In this document: in pieces, positions 51,078-58,869 of the stretch | Layout of the letters: every line of letters starts with the position of its first letter | How positions within the stretch are numbered: the first letter of the stretch is position 1 | Source of the DNA: Winogradskyella schleiferi | GTDB lineage: Bacteria; Bacteroidota; Bacteroidia; Flavobacteriales; Flavobacteriaceae | Direction: 5' to 3' | Assembly (NCBI RefSeq): GCF_013394655.1 | Contig: NZ_CP053351.1 | Coordinates: forward strand, 2,634,501-2,698,500 | Length of the DNA stretch: 64,000 bases | Program-made: the position numbers and the translations under genes | The notes under the pieces: model-generated | The model's input: only the letters and a program-made list of their open reading frames with translations | The model's database searches: none | What the model was told of the DNA's origin: nothing

Positions 51078-51803
51078 TTACATATTTTGAGTATAATAAT
51101 TATAATCTTTAAGAATGGTGTCTATAAACTGCACATCATACAACTTCGATTCAATCTGCAACGTATCGCAAATCTTATTTTTTAAAATGGTTAAGGTTTT
51201 AAAATCATTATTCTTTTTCGAAATGGTAAACGCCTCTTTTATAATCCTTACATCTTTGTCGGTTAATTGGGTAACGTTATTAAAAACAGGTTCGTAATCG
51301 TCGTTTAAATCTTCAAGAATAGTACTTGTAATTTTGTGCTTTTTCTTTACACTTATAACCACAGTTCCCGCAGCTGCATCACCAATACGTTGCTTTTTAT
51401 CGGATAACAAAATACTTAAAACACCTATTGATGGCGAAAAAATCCACAAATCAACAATCCGGAGCATCCAACGCACAAAGAAGTTATACCATTGTGTTGG
51501 CGAACCATCTATGCTTACCACTTTTATTTTCAATATCATTTTTCCGATGGTCTGTCCTCCAAAAAGAATATGGCAAATGACCGAATAAAAAAGAGCTGGT
51601 AAGGTGAGCAAGCCTAAAAAGCCACGTCTTGTCCAACTATCTGCATCAAAAATTTCAGAAACTGAAACAAGGTTTTCAATGATGGTCATATAGGTGATTA
51701 AAATAATCCCATCGATCAAGAATGCGACCATTCGTTCACCCAAACCAATTAACTTGTAATCTAAGTTGACATTTTGTGCCGTGTTAATTGCTAATTTGCC
51801 CAT
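51078..51803 (-). CDS. RDD-family membrane protein
   Basis: 241 residues. An RDD domain (about 20-150): LGERMVAFLIDGIILITYMTII with the Arg-Asp pattern, FLGLLTLPALFYSVICHILFGGQTIGKMILKIKVVSIDG, then FFVRWMLRIVDLWIFSPSIGVLSILLSDKKQRIGDAAAGTVVI. A soluble C-terminal tail (about 155-241) follows, with helices such as LTDKDVRIIKEAFTISKKNNDF. Divergent from the spoIIM-like gene: the upstream regions overlap, as usual for this MoxR-cluster module. The role is in membrane transport or assembly. Confidence 0.9.
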   Translation of the reverse strand: MGKLAINTAQNVNLDYKLIGLGERMVAFLIDGIILITYMTIIENLVSVSEIFDADSWTRRGFLGLLTLPALFYSVICHILFGGQTIGKMILKIKVVSIDGSPTQWYNFFVRWMLRIVDLWIFSPSIGVLSILLSDKKQRIGDAAAGTVVISVKKKHKITSTILEDLNDDYEPVFNNVTQLTDKDVRIIKEAFTISKKNNDFKTLTILKNKICDTLQIESKLYDVQFIDTILKDYNYYTQNM

Positions 51804-51838
51804 TGAAATGTATATTCGTTTCTAATTTAAAACAATTT

Positions 51839-52846
51839 ATGCGCGAAGCGTCTTTCGTGAAGCAAAATAAGGAAAAATGGATTGGTTTTGAAAACGCATT
51901 GGAGAATAATGCGAAAATAAATCCTGATGATCTAGCTTCTTACTATATACAACTTACCAACGACTTGTCTTATGCTCAAACGTATTACCCTGGGAGTAAG
52001 ACTTTGCTGTACTTAAATTCGTTGGCTTCACAAGCACATCAAAAGATTTATATTACCAAAAAAGAGTCTAAAAATAAAATTGTGTCGTTCTGGCTTGACG
52101 AGTTTCCATTATTTTTTTATCAGTATCATAAAACCTTGCTTTACGCCTTTTTGATTTTTATGGCAGCGGTAACCATTGGTGCTGTTTCTACACTGAATGA
52201 CGATTCGTTTATTCGCTTAATTTTAGGCGATGGTTATGTCAACATGACCTTGGAAAACATTGAAAAGGGCGAACCCATGGCTGTTTATAAAAGCGGAAGT
52301 CAAGTTGGAACCTTCTTAGGAATTACCATCAATAATATTAGAGTTGCCATTATCGCTTTTGCCTGTGGCGCTATTTTTAGCGTTGGAACTATTTATGTGC
52401 TTTTTAGTAATGGTATAATGTTAGGTGCATTTATTACCTTCTTTTATAATTACGGTATTTTAGAAAAAACCTCAACGGTTTGGCTACATGGAACGATTGA
52501 AATTTCAGTCATAGTTATTGCTGGTTGTGCTGGTTTGGTTATGGGAAACAGCTTTTTATTTCCTAAAACCTATTCCAGACGTGTTGCATTTATGAAAGGT
52601 GCAAAAGACGGATTGAAAATTGTGGTGAGCACTATTCCATTCTTTATTGTTGCAGGTTTTATCGAAGGATTTATAACCCGCTATGGCGAACAAATGCCTT
52701 GGTTTTTAGCGTATGGCATTATATTTTTATCATTATTTTTAATTGTTTATTACTATATCATTTATCCGATTGCGCTGAATAAAGCAAGTCATATAAAACC
52801 GCTTGAAGCCACATCACAAACGCATCCCAAATCCTTATTGACGTGA
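51839..52846 (+). CDS. Stage II sporulation protein M family membrane protein
   Basis: 335 residues from the ATG at 51839 (MREASFVKQNKEKWIGFE); an earlier ATG at 51788 overlaps the RDD start and is unlikely. A cytoplasmic N-terminal helical domain (LENNAKINPDDLASYYIQLTNDLSYAQTYYPG) precedes six membrane helices. The SpoIIM motif is seen in VGTFLGITINNIRVAIIAFACGAIFSVGTIYVLFSNGIMLGAF and IEISVIVIAGCAGLVMGNS. First gene of a six-gene operon with MoxR; not evidence for sporulation. Confidence 0.92.
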   Translation: MREASFVKQNKEKWIGFENALENNAKINPDDLASYYIQLTNDLSYAQTYYPGSKTLLYLNSLASQAHQKIYITKKESKNKIVSFWLDEFPLFFYQYHKTLLYAFLIFMAAVTIGAVSTLNDDSFIRLILGDGYVNMTLENIEKGEPMAVYKSGSQVGTFLGITINNIRVAIIAFACGAIFSVGTIYVLFSNGIMLGAFITFFYNYGILEKTSTVWLHGTIEISVIVIAGCAGLVMGNSFLFPKTYSRRVAFMKGAKDGLKIVVSTIPFFIVAGFIEGFITRYGEQMPWFLAYGIIFLSLFLIVYYYIIYPIALNKASHIKPLEATSQTHPKSLLT

Positions 52847-53763
52847 ACGAAAAGTATATTGAATTAAGAACAAGAAGTACGTTTGGCGATATTATAAATA
52901 CCTACTTTTTATTCCTGAAACATAATTTTAAAGCCTACACTAATCTTTATCTCAGATATAATGCTGTTAGCATTGTTCTTACCTTGATATGCTCATACCT
53001 TTTAGTTACAGGATTTATGGGCTTGGCCAGTCAGGATTTTAGGTTTGGCATGGGTTCTAATGTTGCCACGGAAAGCTATTTTATTGCTGGTGTAATTATT
53101 CTTATTTTAATTGTGTTTGTAACGGCATTGATCAACTATAGCTTTTCTAGCGCCTATATTGCCGATTATGTTAAACATAATGGAGAAATAGAGTCCAAAC
53201 GGATTTGGAAAAGCATATTAAATAACCTCGGAACCATTGTCGTTTTTATTCTCATTGGTGGATTGATGGCGGTAGCTTATATAATCATTTCTATGATGTT
53301 AGCTTTTATTCCATTGCTGGGCATGTTAGCTCAATACGGTTTAAACTTTACCTTGAATGCCATTTTTGGATTAACTTTCATGGCTATTTTTTCAACCAGT
53401 AAAAATGTTGGAGATGCGCTTTCCGAAGGATTCAGTTTTACCATGTCAAATTTCTGGCGCGTCGTATTATATGGATTGGTCATTGGTATCCTAAATACCA
53501 TGATTACCGTTTTAATCATTTCAATTCCCAGTGTTATTATTGGTATCTATGTTTATTTTTCCGTGGAAAGCAATGTCGATATAGCTACTAGCACTTTTGC
53601 AACTTTAGTATTCACAATTGGTTTTGCTGCATTTTTATTATCGTTTATTTATGCACAGGCCTTATCGCAGATATCCTATGGTATTCTATACTACAATCTC
53701 AATGAAATGAAATACAATCTTTTTCTGCAAAAGAAAATCGATCAAATTGGTATTAATGAGTAA
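52843..53763 (+). CDS. Multi-pass membrane protein (GTG start)
   Basis: 306 residues with about six membrane helices: NAVSIVLTLICSYLLVTGFMG, FIAGVIILILIVFVTALINYSF, TIVVFILIGGLMAVAYIIISMM, VVLYGLVIGILNTMITVLIISI and a last one IGFAAFLLSFIYAQALSQI. It starts FGDIINTYFLFLKHNFKAYTNL, a pattern of glycerophosphoryl-diester-phosphodiesterase-like membrane domains. The GTG start overlaps the previous stop (GTGA), so translation is coupled. Unnamed component of the MoxR/SpoIIM/RDD locus. Confidence 0.75.
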   Translation: MNEKYIELRTRSTFGDIINTYFLFLKHNFKAYTNLYLRYNAVSIVLTLICSYLLVTGFMGLASQDFRFGMGSNVATESYFIAGVIILILIVFVTALINYSFSSAYIADYVKHNGEIESKRIWKSILNNLGTIVVFILIGGLMAVAYIIISMMLAFIPLLGMLAQYGLNFTLNAIFGLTFMAIFSTSKNVGDALSEGFSFTMSNFWRVVLYGLVIGILNTMITVLIISIPSVIIGIYVYFSVESNVDIATSTFATLVFTIGFAAFLLSFIYAQALSQISYGILYYNLNEMKYNLFLQKKIDQIGINE

Positions 53764-54484
53764 GTTTCAACTCAAACATATCAACTCATTTTTAATGACG
53801 GCTTTCAGTTCCACTTTTATTGGGGCTCAACATGCAATTGTCAAAAAAGACTCGTCTAATCTCGATGTCACCTATTTTAAAGATAACTTTAAAGACAACT
53901 ATTCTGGCGATGAATTCAACTATTCCATAAATGATACAGGAGGCATCAACCTCATGCAACGCATTCTCAGGAAATTCTTTAATTGGTTGGGCGATATTTT
54001 TGGCTTCGATATTGACTTTGTCGATTACCAAACCTTAGAATATATCGTCTATGGATTATTAGGAATTATCGTTTTGTACCTTTTAATTAAATTCCTGTTG
54101 GAAAATCCGGTTAGCTCTGTTTTTAAAACTGAAACTGCAGCTATTGAAGGGTTTAGTTATGTAGAAGAAAACATAGAACAAATTGATTTTGACAAACTGA
54201 TTTCAAAAGCCTTAAAAGACAATAATTACAGATTGGCAACACGGTATTTGTATCTTAAATCATTAAAATCCCTAGCCAATAAGCAATTCATTGAATGGCA
54301 TTACGAAAAGACAAATACAGATTATTTAAATGAAATAAAGGATGGTCAACTCAAAACCTTATTTAAGCGTGTATCTTATATATACGATTACGTATGGTAT
54401 GGGGAATTTCCAATAGACGAAGCGCGCTTTAATAAAAACAAAGCCGATTTTAACCAACTCATAAAAACAACCCAGTATGGATAA
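53756..54484 (+). CDS. DUF4129-like membrane protein
   Basis: 242 residues from the ATG at 53756 (MSKFQLKHIN); an upstream TTG is an alternative. A hydrophobic leader and a long extracytoplasmic segment (FKDNFKDNYSGDEFNYS) precede one membrane helix (YIVYGLLGIIVLYLLIKFLL). The cytoplasmic end has EENIEQIDFDKLISKALKDNNYRLATRYLYLKSLKSLANKQFIEW. This matches the DUF4129 type, in which the LATRYLYLxxLxxL helix and the closing YDYVWYGEFP are conserved. It overlaps both neighbours (8 bp each), a tightly coupled operon. Confidence 0.8.
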   Translation: MSKFQLKHINSFLMTAFSSTFIGAQHAIVKKDSSNLDVTYFKDNFKDNYSGDEFNYSINDTGGINLMQRILRKFFNWLGDIFGFDIDFVDYQTLEYIVYGLLGIIVLYLLIKFLLENPVSSVFKTETAAIEGFSYVEENIEQIDFDKLISKALKDNNYRLATRYLYLKSLKSLANKQFIEWHYEKTNTDYLNEIKDGQLKTLFKRVSYIYDYVWYGEFPIDEARFNKNKADFNQLIKTTQYG

Positions 54485-55676
54485 GCGTTCTAAAATTGCG
54501 CTCTATATTATTGGTGCTGTGATTGTTTTTATGATGATCGCCGAAGTTACCAAACCAAAAGCCTTAAACTGGCGAAATTCGTATTCTGCAATGGATAAAA
54601 TTCCATTGGGCTGTTACGTGCTTTTTAATGAATTGGAAACCTTTTCTGAAGGCGAAGTTCTGGTCGCTGAAAAATCGATTTATGAATATCTGAAAGATGA
54701 AACGTTTTCAGAACCTAAATCCGTGATTTTTATTAATGACCATATTAATTTCGATAAAGAAGAGTCCAGAACACTGATGAAATTTGTTGAAGATGGCAAT
54801 ACCGTTTTTATCAGTAGTACGTATTTATATGGCGATGTTTTAGATACTTTAAACGTAAGTGTACAGCGCCAATACACCAACCTCTATCGGAAAGAAGCAG
54901 ATACTAAATTTACAAGTCCAAGCTTACAAGCCAATAACCGAATTTACAAAGATGTCATTGAAAACAGTTATTTTGAATCCATTGATACCTTAAGCACTAC
55001 TGTTTTAGGAACCATAACCACTAAAAACGAAGATGAGTTAGACGAAACCCATCCCAATCTTATTAAAATTGAGGTTGGTGATAACTATGGGCAATTTATT
55101 CTTCATACCAATCCATTTGCTTTTACCAATTACCATCTATTGGACGATAAAGAAGATTATGCCGCAACGGTGTTGTCATACATGCCAAAACAGCAAATTA
55201 TTTGGGATAACAATTATAAAAGCGGACGAAAGATCATTACAAGTCCGTTGCGTTTCATTTTAACAAATACGGCATTAAAATGGGCATTTTACATTAGCAT
55301 GTTTGGGTTAATGCTCTTTGTTATTTTTAGGGGAAAACGTACCCAACGCATTATTCCTGTTATCAACAAACTCGAAAATGCCACCGTAGATTTTACCCAA
55401 ACAATTGGAGAACTATATTATCAACATGGTGATTTCACTAATATTATCGAAAAGAAAATTCAATACTTTTTAGAGTTTGTAAGAAGTCATTATTATTTGG
55501 AAACCAATCAGTTTAATTCTGGTTTTATAGATAAACTCTCGGCCAAATCGAGCAACTCAAAGGAAGACACCAAAGCTTTAGTGGATTACATTGTCTTTTT
55601 AAAGTCGAAAACACAGCACAACGAGCAAGAGCTCATAGAATTGAATAAAAAAATAGAACATTTTAAACGAACATAA
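54477..55676 (+). CDS. DUF4350-domain membrane protein
   Basis: 399 residues. N-terminal helix IALYIIGAVIVFMMIAEV, then the DUF4350 domain: NWRNSYSAMDKIPLGCYVLFNELETFS, KSVIFINDHINFDKEESRTLMKFVEDGNTVFISSTYLYG. A second membrane helix (WAFYISMFGLMLFVIF) precedes a basic stretch GKRTQRIIPVINKLENATVDFTQTIGELYY and a cytoplasmic C-terminal helical domain. Likely a scaffold or sensor in the MoxR system. Starts 8 bp before the preceding stop; 6 bp before the moxR gene. Confidence 0.85.
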   Translation: MDKRSKIALYIIGAVIVFMMIAEVTKPKALNWRNSYSAMDKIPLGCYVLFNELETFSEGEVLVAEKSIYEYLKDETFSEPKSVIFINDHINFDKEESRTLMKFVEDGNTVFISSTYLYGDVLDTLNVSVQRQYTNLYRKEADTKFTSPSLQANNRIYKDVIENSYFESIDTLSTTVLGTITTKNEDELDETHPNLIKIEVGDNYGQFILHTNPFAFTNYHLLDDKEDYAATVLSYMPKQQIIWDNNYKSGRKIITSPLRFILTNTALKWAFYISMFGLMLFVIFRGKRTQRIIPVINKLENATVDFTQTIGELYYQHGDFTNIIEKKIQYFLEFVRSHYYLETNQFNSGFIDKLSAKSSNSKEDTKALVDYIVFLKSKTQHNEQELIELNKKIEHFKRT

Positions 55677-55682
55677 GGTATT

Positions 55683-56774
55683 ATGGAAAATGAAAATACG
55701 CCGTCATCAGAACACCAAGATGATACACTTAGAAATGAGGAAAGAGTGGTGAACAACACAAATCCTTCAAACGGTATTCAAGAAGGAATCACCGAACCCG
55801 TTTCCGAAGGTTTCCAAAGCCGAATAGACCTTCAACCGCTGCAAAATAGCGTTGAAGATATTAAACGTGAAATTGCAAAATTCATCGTTGGGCAAAATGA
55901 AATGATCGAGCTATTAATTATTTCAATTTTAACCAATGGCCATTCACTTATTGAAGGTGTTCCTGGTGTTGCAAAAACCGTGACGGCAAAAATGCTAGCC
56001 AAAACAATGGCCGTGGATTTTAGCCGTATCCAATTCACACCAGATTTAATGCCTAGTGATATTTTGGGAACGTCCATTTTTAATGTAAAGAACAGTGAAT
56101 TCGAATACAAGAAAGGACCTATTTTCTCTAACATTGTGCTTATTGATGAAATTAACAGAGCACCTGCAAAAACGCAAGCAGCTTTATTCGAAGTCATGGC
56201 AGAACGTCAAATTACCATGGATGGCACCCGTTACGACATGGAATTACCTTTTTTGGTTTTTGCAACCCAAAACCCAATTGAACAAGAAGGTACTTACCGT
56301 TTGCCTGAAGCACAATTAGATCGTTTTTTGTTTAAGATTGAAGTGGATTATCCTTCATTAGAAGATGAAGTTCAAATTTTGGTCGATAATCACTCGCGCC
56401 AAGACCAAATGGATTTCAGTACTATAAAAGCGGTACTTTCAGCAGAATCGATTAAAAACTATCAAAACCTCATCAAGCAAATTGTGGTGGAAGATAACCT
56501 CTTAAATTACATTGCTTCCATTGTTCATAATACAAGAACCAATGCCAACTTATATTTAGGAGCTTCACCAAGAGCTTCTATTGCCATTTTAAATGCTGCC
56601 AAAGCGAATGCAGCCATTAATGGAAGAGATTTTGTTACTCCAGATGACATTAAACGTTGTACAAAAGCTGTACTAAAACACCGCTTGGTATTAACTCCAG
56701 AGCGTGAAATGGAAGCCTTCACCGTAGATAAGGTTGTGGACCAAATCCTTGAAACCATTGAGATTCCGAGATAG
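55683..56774 (+). CDS. MoxR-family AAA+ ATPase
   Basis: 363 residues. A polar N-terminal extension (about 1-55) precedes the ATPase core. Walker A: EGVPGVAKTVTAKML (the family's A-for-G variant). Walker B: IVLIDEINRAPAKTQAALFEVMAE; sensor: FATQNPIEQEGTYRLPEAQLDRFLF. A lid subdomain with LYLGASPRASIAIL and DIKRCTKAVLKHRL follows. MoxR ATPases act with DUF58 proteins and membrane partners to mature or insert proteins, often in stress. The stop overlaps the GTG of the DUF58 gene. Confidence 0.96.
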   Translation: MENENTPSSEHQDDTLRNEERVVNNTNPSNGIQEGITEPVSEGFQSRIDLQPLQNSVEDIKREIAKFIVGQNEMIELLIISILTNGHSLIEGVPGVAKTVTAKMLAKTMAVDFSRIQFTPDLMPSDILGTSIFNVKNSEFEYKKGPIFSNIVLIDEINRAPAKTQAALFEVMAERQITMDGTRYDMELPFLVFATQNPIEQEGTYRLPEAQLDRFLFKIEVDYPSLEDEVQILVDNHSRQDQMDFSTIKAVLSAESIKNYQNLIKQIVVEDNLLNYIASIVHNTRTNANLYLGASPRASIAILNAAKANAAINGRDFVTPDDIKRCTKAVLKHRLVLTPEREMEAFTVDKVVDQILETIEIPR

Positions 56775-58105
56775 TGAAACGCTTTTTTAAACATACGTAT
56801 TTAACCTTTCGGTTTTTTGTTGTTGCCATGATTTTGGTAGCACTGTTCATTCTCGCCTATATTTATCCAGACTTATTGAGCATTGTAACTATTCTGTTTG
56901 TCATCGCCATTGGTTTAGTGGTTGTGGATTTAATTCTATTATTCAAACAAAAAGGAATAATAGCATCAAGAATTTTACCAGAAAAATTAAGTAATGGCGA
57001 CGATAATCCGATTGAAATTTCACTTCAGAATAACTATAATTTTACAGCCGATTTACAATTAATAGATGAAATGCCATTTCAATATCAAAAGCGCGATTTT
57101 GAAATTAACACACAACTTAAAAAACACAATCAAAAGAAAATCACTTATACATTAAGACCATTAGAGCGAGGCGAATATTATTTTGGCAGTCTTAATATTT
57201 ATGTCAATTCACCAATCGGTCTGGTTATGAGACGCTTTCAGTTCGCCAAGGATGCGATGGTACCAAATTATCCGTCGTTTTTACAATTACGGAAATATAT
57301 GCTCTTGGCATTTTCCAACAAACTATTTGAATATGGTTTAAAAAAAATTCGCCGTATTGGACATACCATGGAATTTGAACAAATTAAAGACTATGTCAAT
57401 GGCGACGATATAAGAAACATCAACTGGAAAGCAACTGCCAAACGCAATCAACTGATGGTTAATCAGTTTCAAGACGAACGCTCACAACCCATATACTCGG
57501 TCATTGACAAAGGTAGAGCCATGAAAATGCCTTTTGATGGTCTAAGCCTTTTGGATTATGCGATAAATGCGACTTTAGTCATCAGTAATGTGGCTTTAAA
57601 AAAACAGGATAAAGCCGGAATGTTTACCTTTTCCCGTAAGGTTGAAAACAAAGTGGTTGCCGAAAGACGACCATCGCAAATGAATAAAATTCTAGAAACC
57701 TTATATAATGTCAACACTGATTTTTCAGAATCTGATTTTTCAAGATTGTATATTGATGTGAAACGAAGTCTTACGCAACGTGGTCTGCTACTACTCTATA
57801 CCAACTTTGAAACTTTAGATGCCTTACATCGTCAGTTACCTTATTTAAAGGCCATTGCTAAAAATCACCTTTTGGTAGTTATCTTTTTTGAAAATACTGA
57901 ATTACAAAAACTAACACAAATTGAAGCCGATAATACCTTTGATATTTTTCAGAAAACCATAGCGGAAAAATTCATGTATGAAAAGAAGTTGATTGTAAAC
58001 GAACTTCAAAAACACGGCATTCAATCCATTCTAACAACACCAGAAAATTTGACGATAAATACTATTAATAAGTATTTGGAAATTAAGGCGAGGGGACTTT
58101 TGTAA
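56774..58105 (+). CDS. DUF58 protein (GTG start)
   Basis: 443 residues: two N-terminal membrane helices (FRFFVVAMILVALFILAYIY and LLSIVTILFVIAIGLVVVDL), a beta domain, then the DUF58 motif MEFEQIKDYVNGDDIRNINWKATAKRNQLMVNQFQDER. A VWA-like region follows (IYSVIDKGRAMKMPFDGL, AGMFTFSRKVENKVVAE), with a partly degenerate MIDAS. Partner of MoxR. Last gene of the six-gene operon; GTG start at 56774. Confidence 0.92.
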   Translation: MKRFFKHTYLTFRFFVVAMILVALFILAYIYPDLLSIVTILFVIAIGLVVVDLILLFKQKGIIASRILPEKLSNGDDNPIEISLQNNYNFTADLQLIDEMPFQYQKRDFEINTQLKKHNQKKITYTLRPLERGEYYFGSLNIYVNSPIGLVMRRFQFAKDAMVPNYPSFLQLRKYMLLAFSNKLFEYGLKKIRRIGHTMEFEQIKDYVNGDDIRNINWKATAKRNQLMVNQFQDERSQPIYSVIDKGRAMKMPFDGLSLLDYAINATLVISNVALKKQDKAGMFTFSRKVENKVVAERRPSQMNKILETLYNVNTDFSESDFSRLYIDVKRSLTQRGLLLLYTNFETLDALHRQLPYLKAIAKNHLLVVIFFENTELQKLTQIEADNTFDIFQKTIAEKFMYEKKLIVNELQKHGIQSILTTPENLTINTINKYLEIKARGLL

Positions 58106-58392
58106 AAAGTAGGCAGTCTTCAGTGGGCAGTCACAGAATTGGAATATAGGTTGTTCAGCAAATGTATAAGATTCTATTGAGATTTTTTTTTCGTAAAATC
58201 TTTCTTTGCATCTTATCGACTTTGCGAGCAAACTCCCCAATTTATGATTCCAAATTCTAACGTAAAACACAACTCATCCCTATAAAATTACAATTCAGTA
58301 ATTACAATTATAAAAACCATAGCTTTTGTAAGATATTTGAACCATCAACAAAAAAGAACAGTAATACACACTAACCATTAAAATCCATTATT

Positions 58393-58809
58393 ATGAAAAA
58401 TTTACTATTAACTTTCGCTCTAATTTTTACAACATTAGTTAGCTTTTCTCAAGATAGCCAAAAAACGATAACAGTCACGATCGATAATGTAAACAACGAC
58501 AAAGGAACCGTTAAAATGGCTTTAAACACGGCAGACACCTTTATGAAAGGCAAGCCCATTATGAGCGCTGAATCTGCAATTAAAGACGGAAAAGTAACCA
58601 TTACTTTTGAAAATGTTGAACCGGGTGAATATGCCATAATCGCTTACCATGATGTCAATGAAAATAACAAAATGGACTTTAGCGACAATGGAATGCCGTT
58701 AGAGTCTTACGGTATGTCTAATAACTCTATGTCTTTTGGGCCACCACAATATGACGAGGCAAAATTTAAAGTAGAAGACAAAAATTTAGAACTTAATATT
58801 CGCTTTTAG
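58393..58809 (+). CDS. DUF2141 secreted protein
   Basis: 138 residues with a signal peptide (about 1-19, ending VSFSQ). The DUF2141 domain follows: TITVTIDNVNNDKGTVKMALNT, then KVTITFENVEPGEYAIIAYHDVNENNKMDFSDNGMPLE with the typical HDxNxNxxMDxxxxGxPxE calcium-like loop, and SYGMSNNSMSFGPPQYDEAKFKV. Exported beta-sandwich protein; role unknown. Monocistronic with its own strong terminator. The 287-bp gap before it (58106-58392) holds only a GGCAGTC direct repeat (about 58112-58132). Confidence 0.88.
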   Translation: MKNLLLTFALIFTTLVSFSQDSQKTITVTIDNVNNDKGTVKMALNTADTFMKGKPIMSAESAIKDGKVTITFENVEPGEYAIIAYHDVNENNKMDFSDNGMPLESYGMSNNSMSFGPPQYDEAKFKVEDKNLELNIRF

Positions 58810-58835
58810 ACATTACTCTTATCAATCAATCAATC

Positions 58836-58866
58836 AAAAAAATCCAGCTAATTAGCTGGATTTTTT
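58836..58866. terminator. Bidirectional terminator between convergent genes
   Basis: AAAAAATCCAGCTAATTAGC, then TGGATTTTTT: an almost perfect palindrome with A- and T-tracts at both ends. It lies between the DUF2141 gene (+) and the TonB-receptor gene (-), serving both. A short ATCA repeat (58820-58835) precedes it. Confidence 0.92.
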
Positions 58867-58869
58867 GTA

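Noticed and set aside
51839..52846. Sporulation gene
   Set aside because: The SpoIIM family is widespread in MoxR/RDD loci of non-sporulating Bacteroidota.
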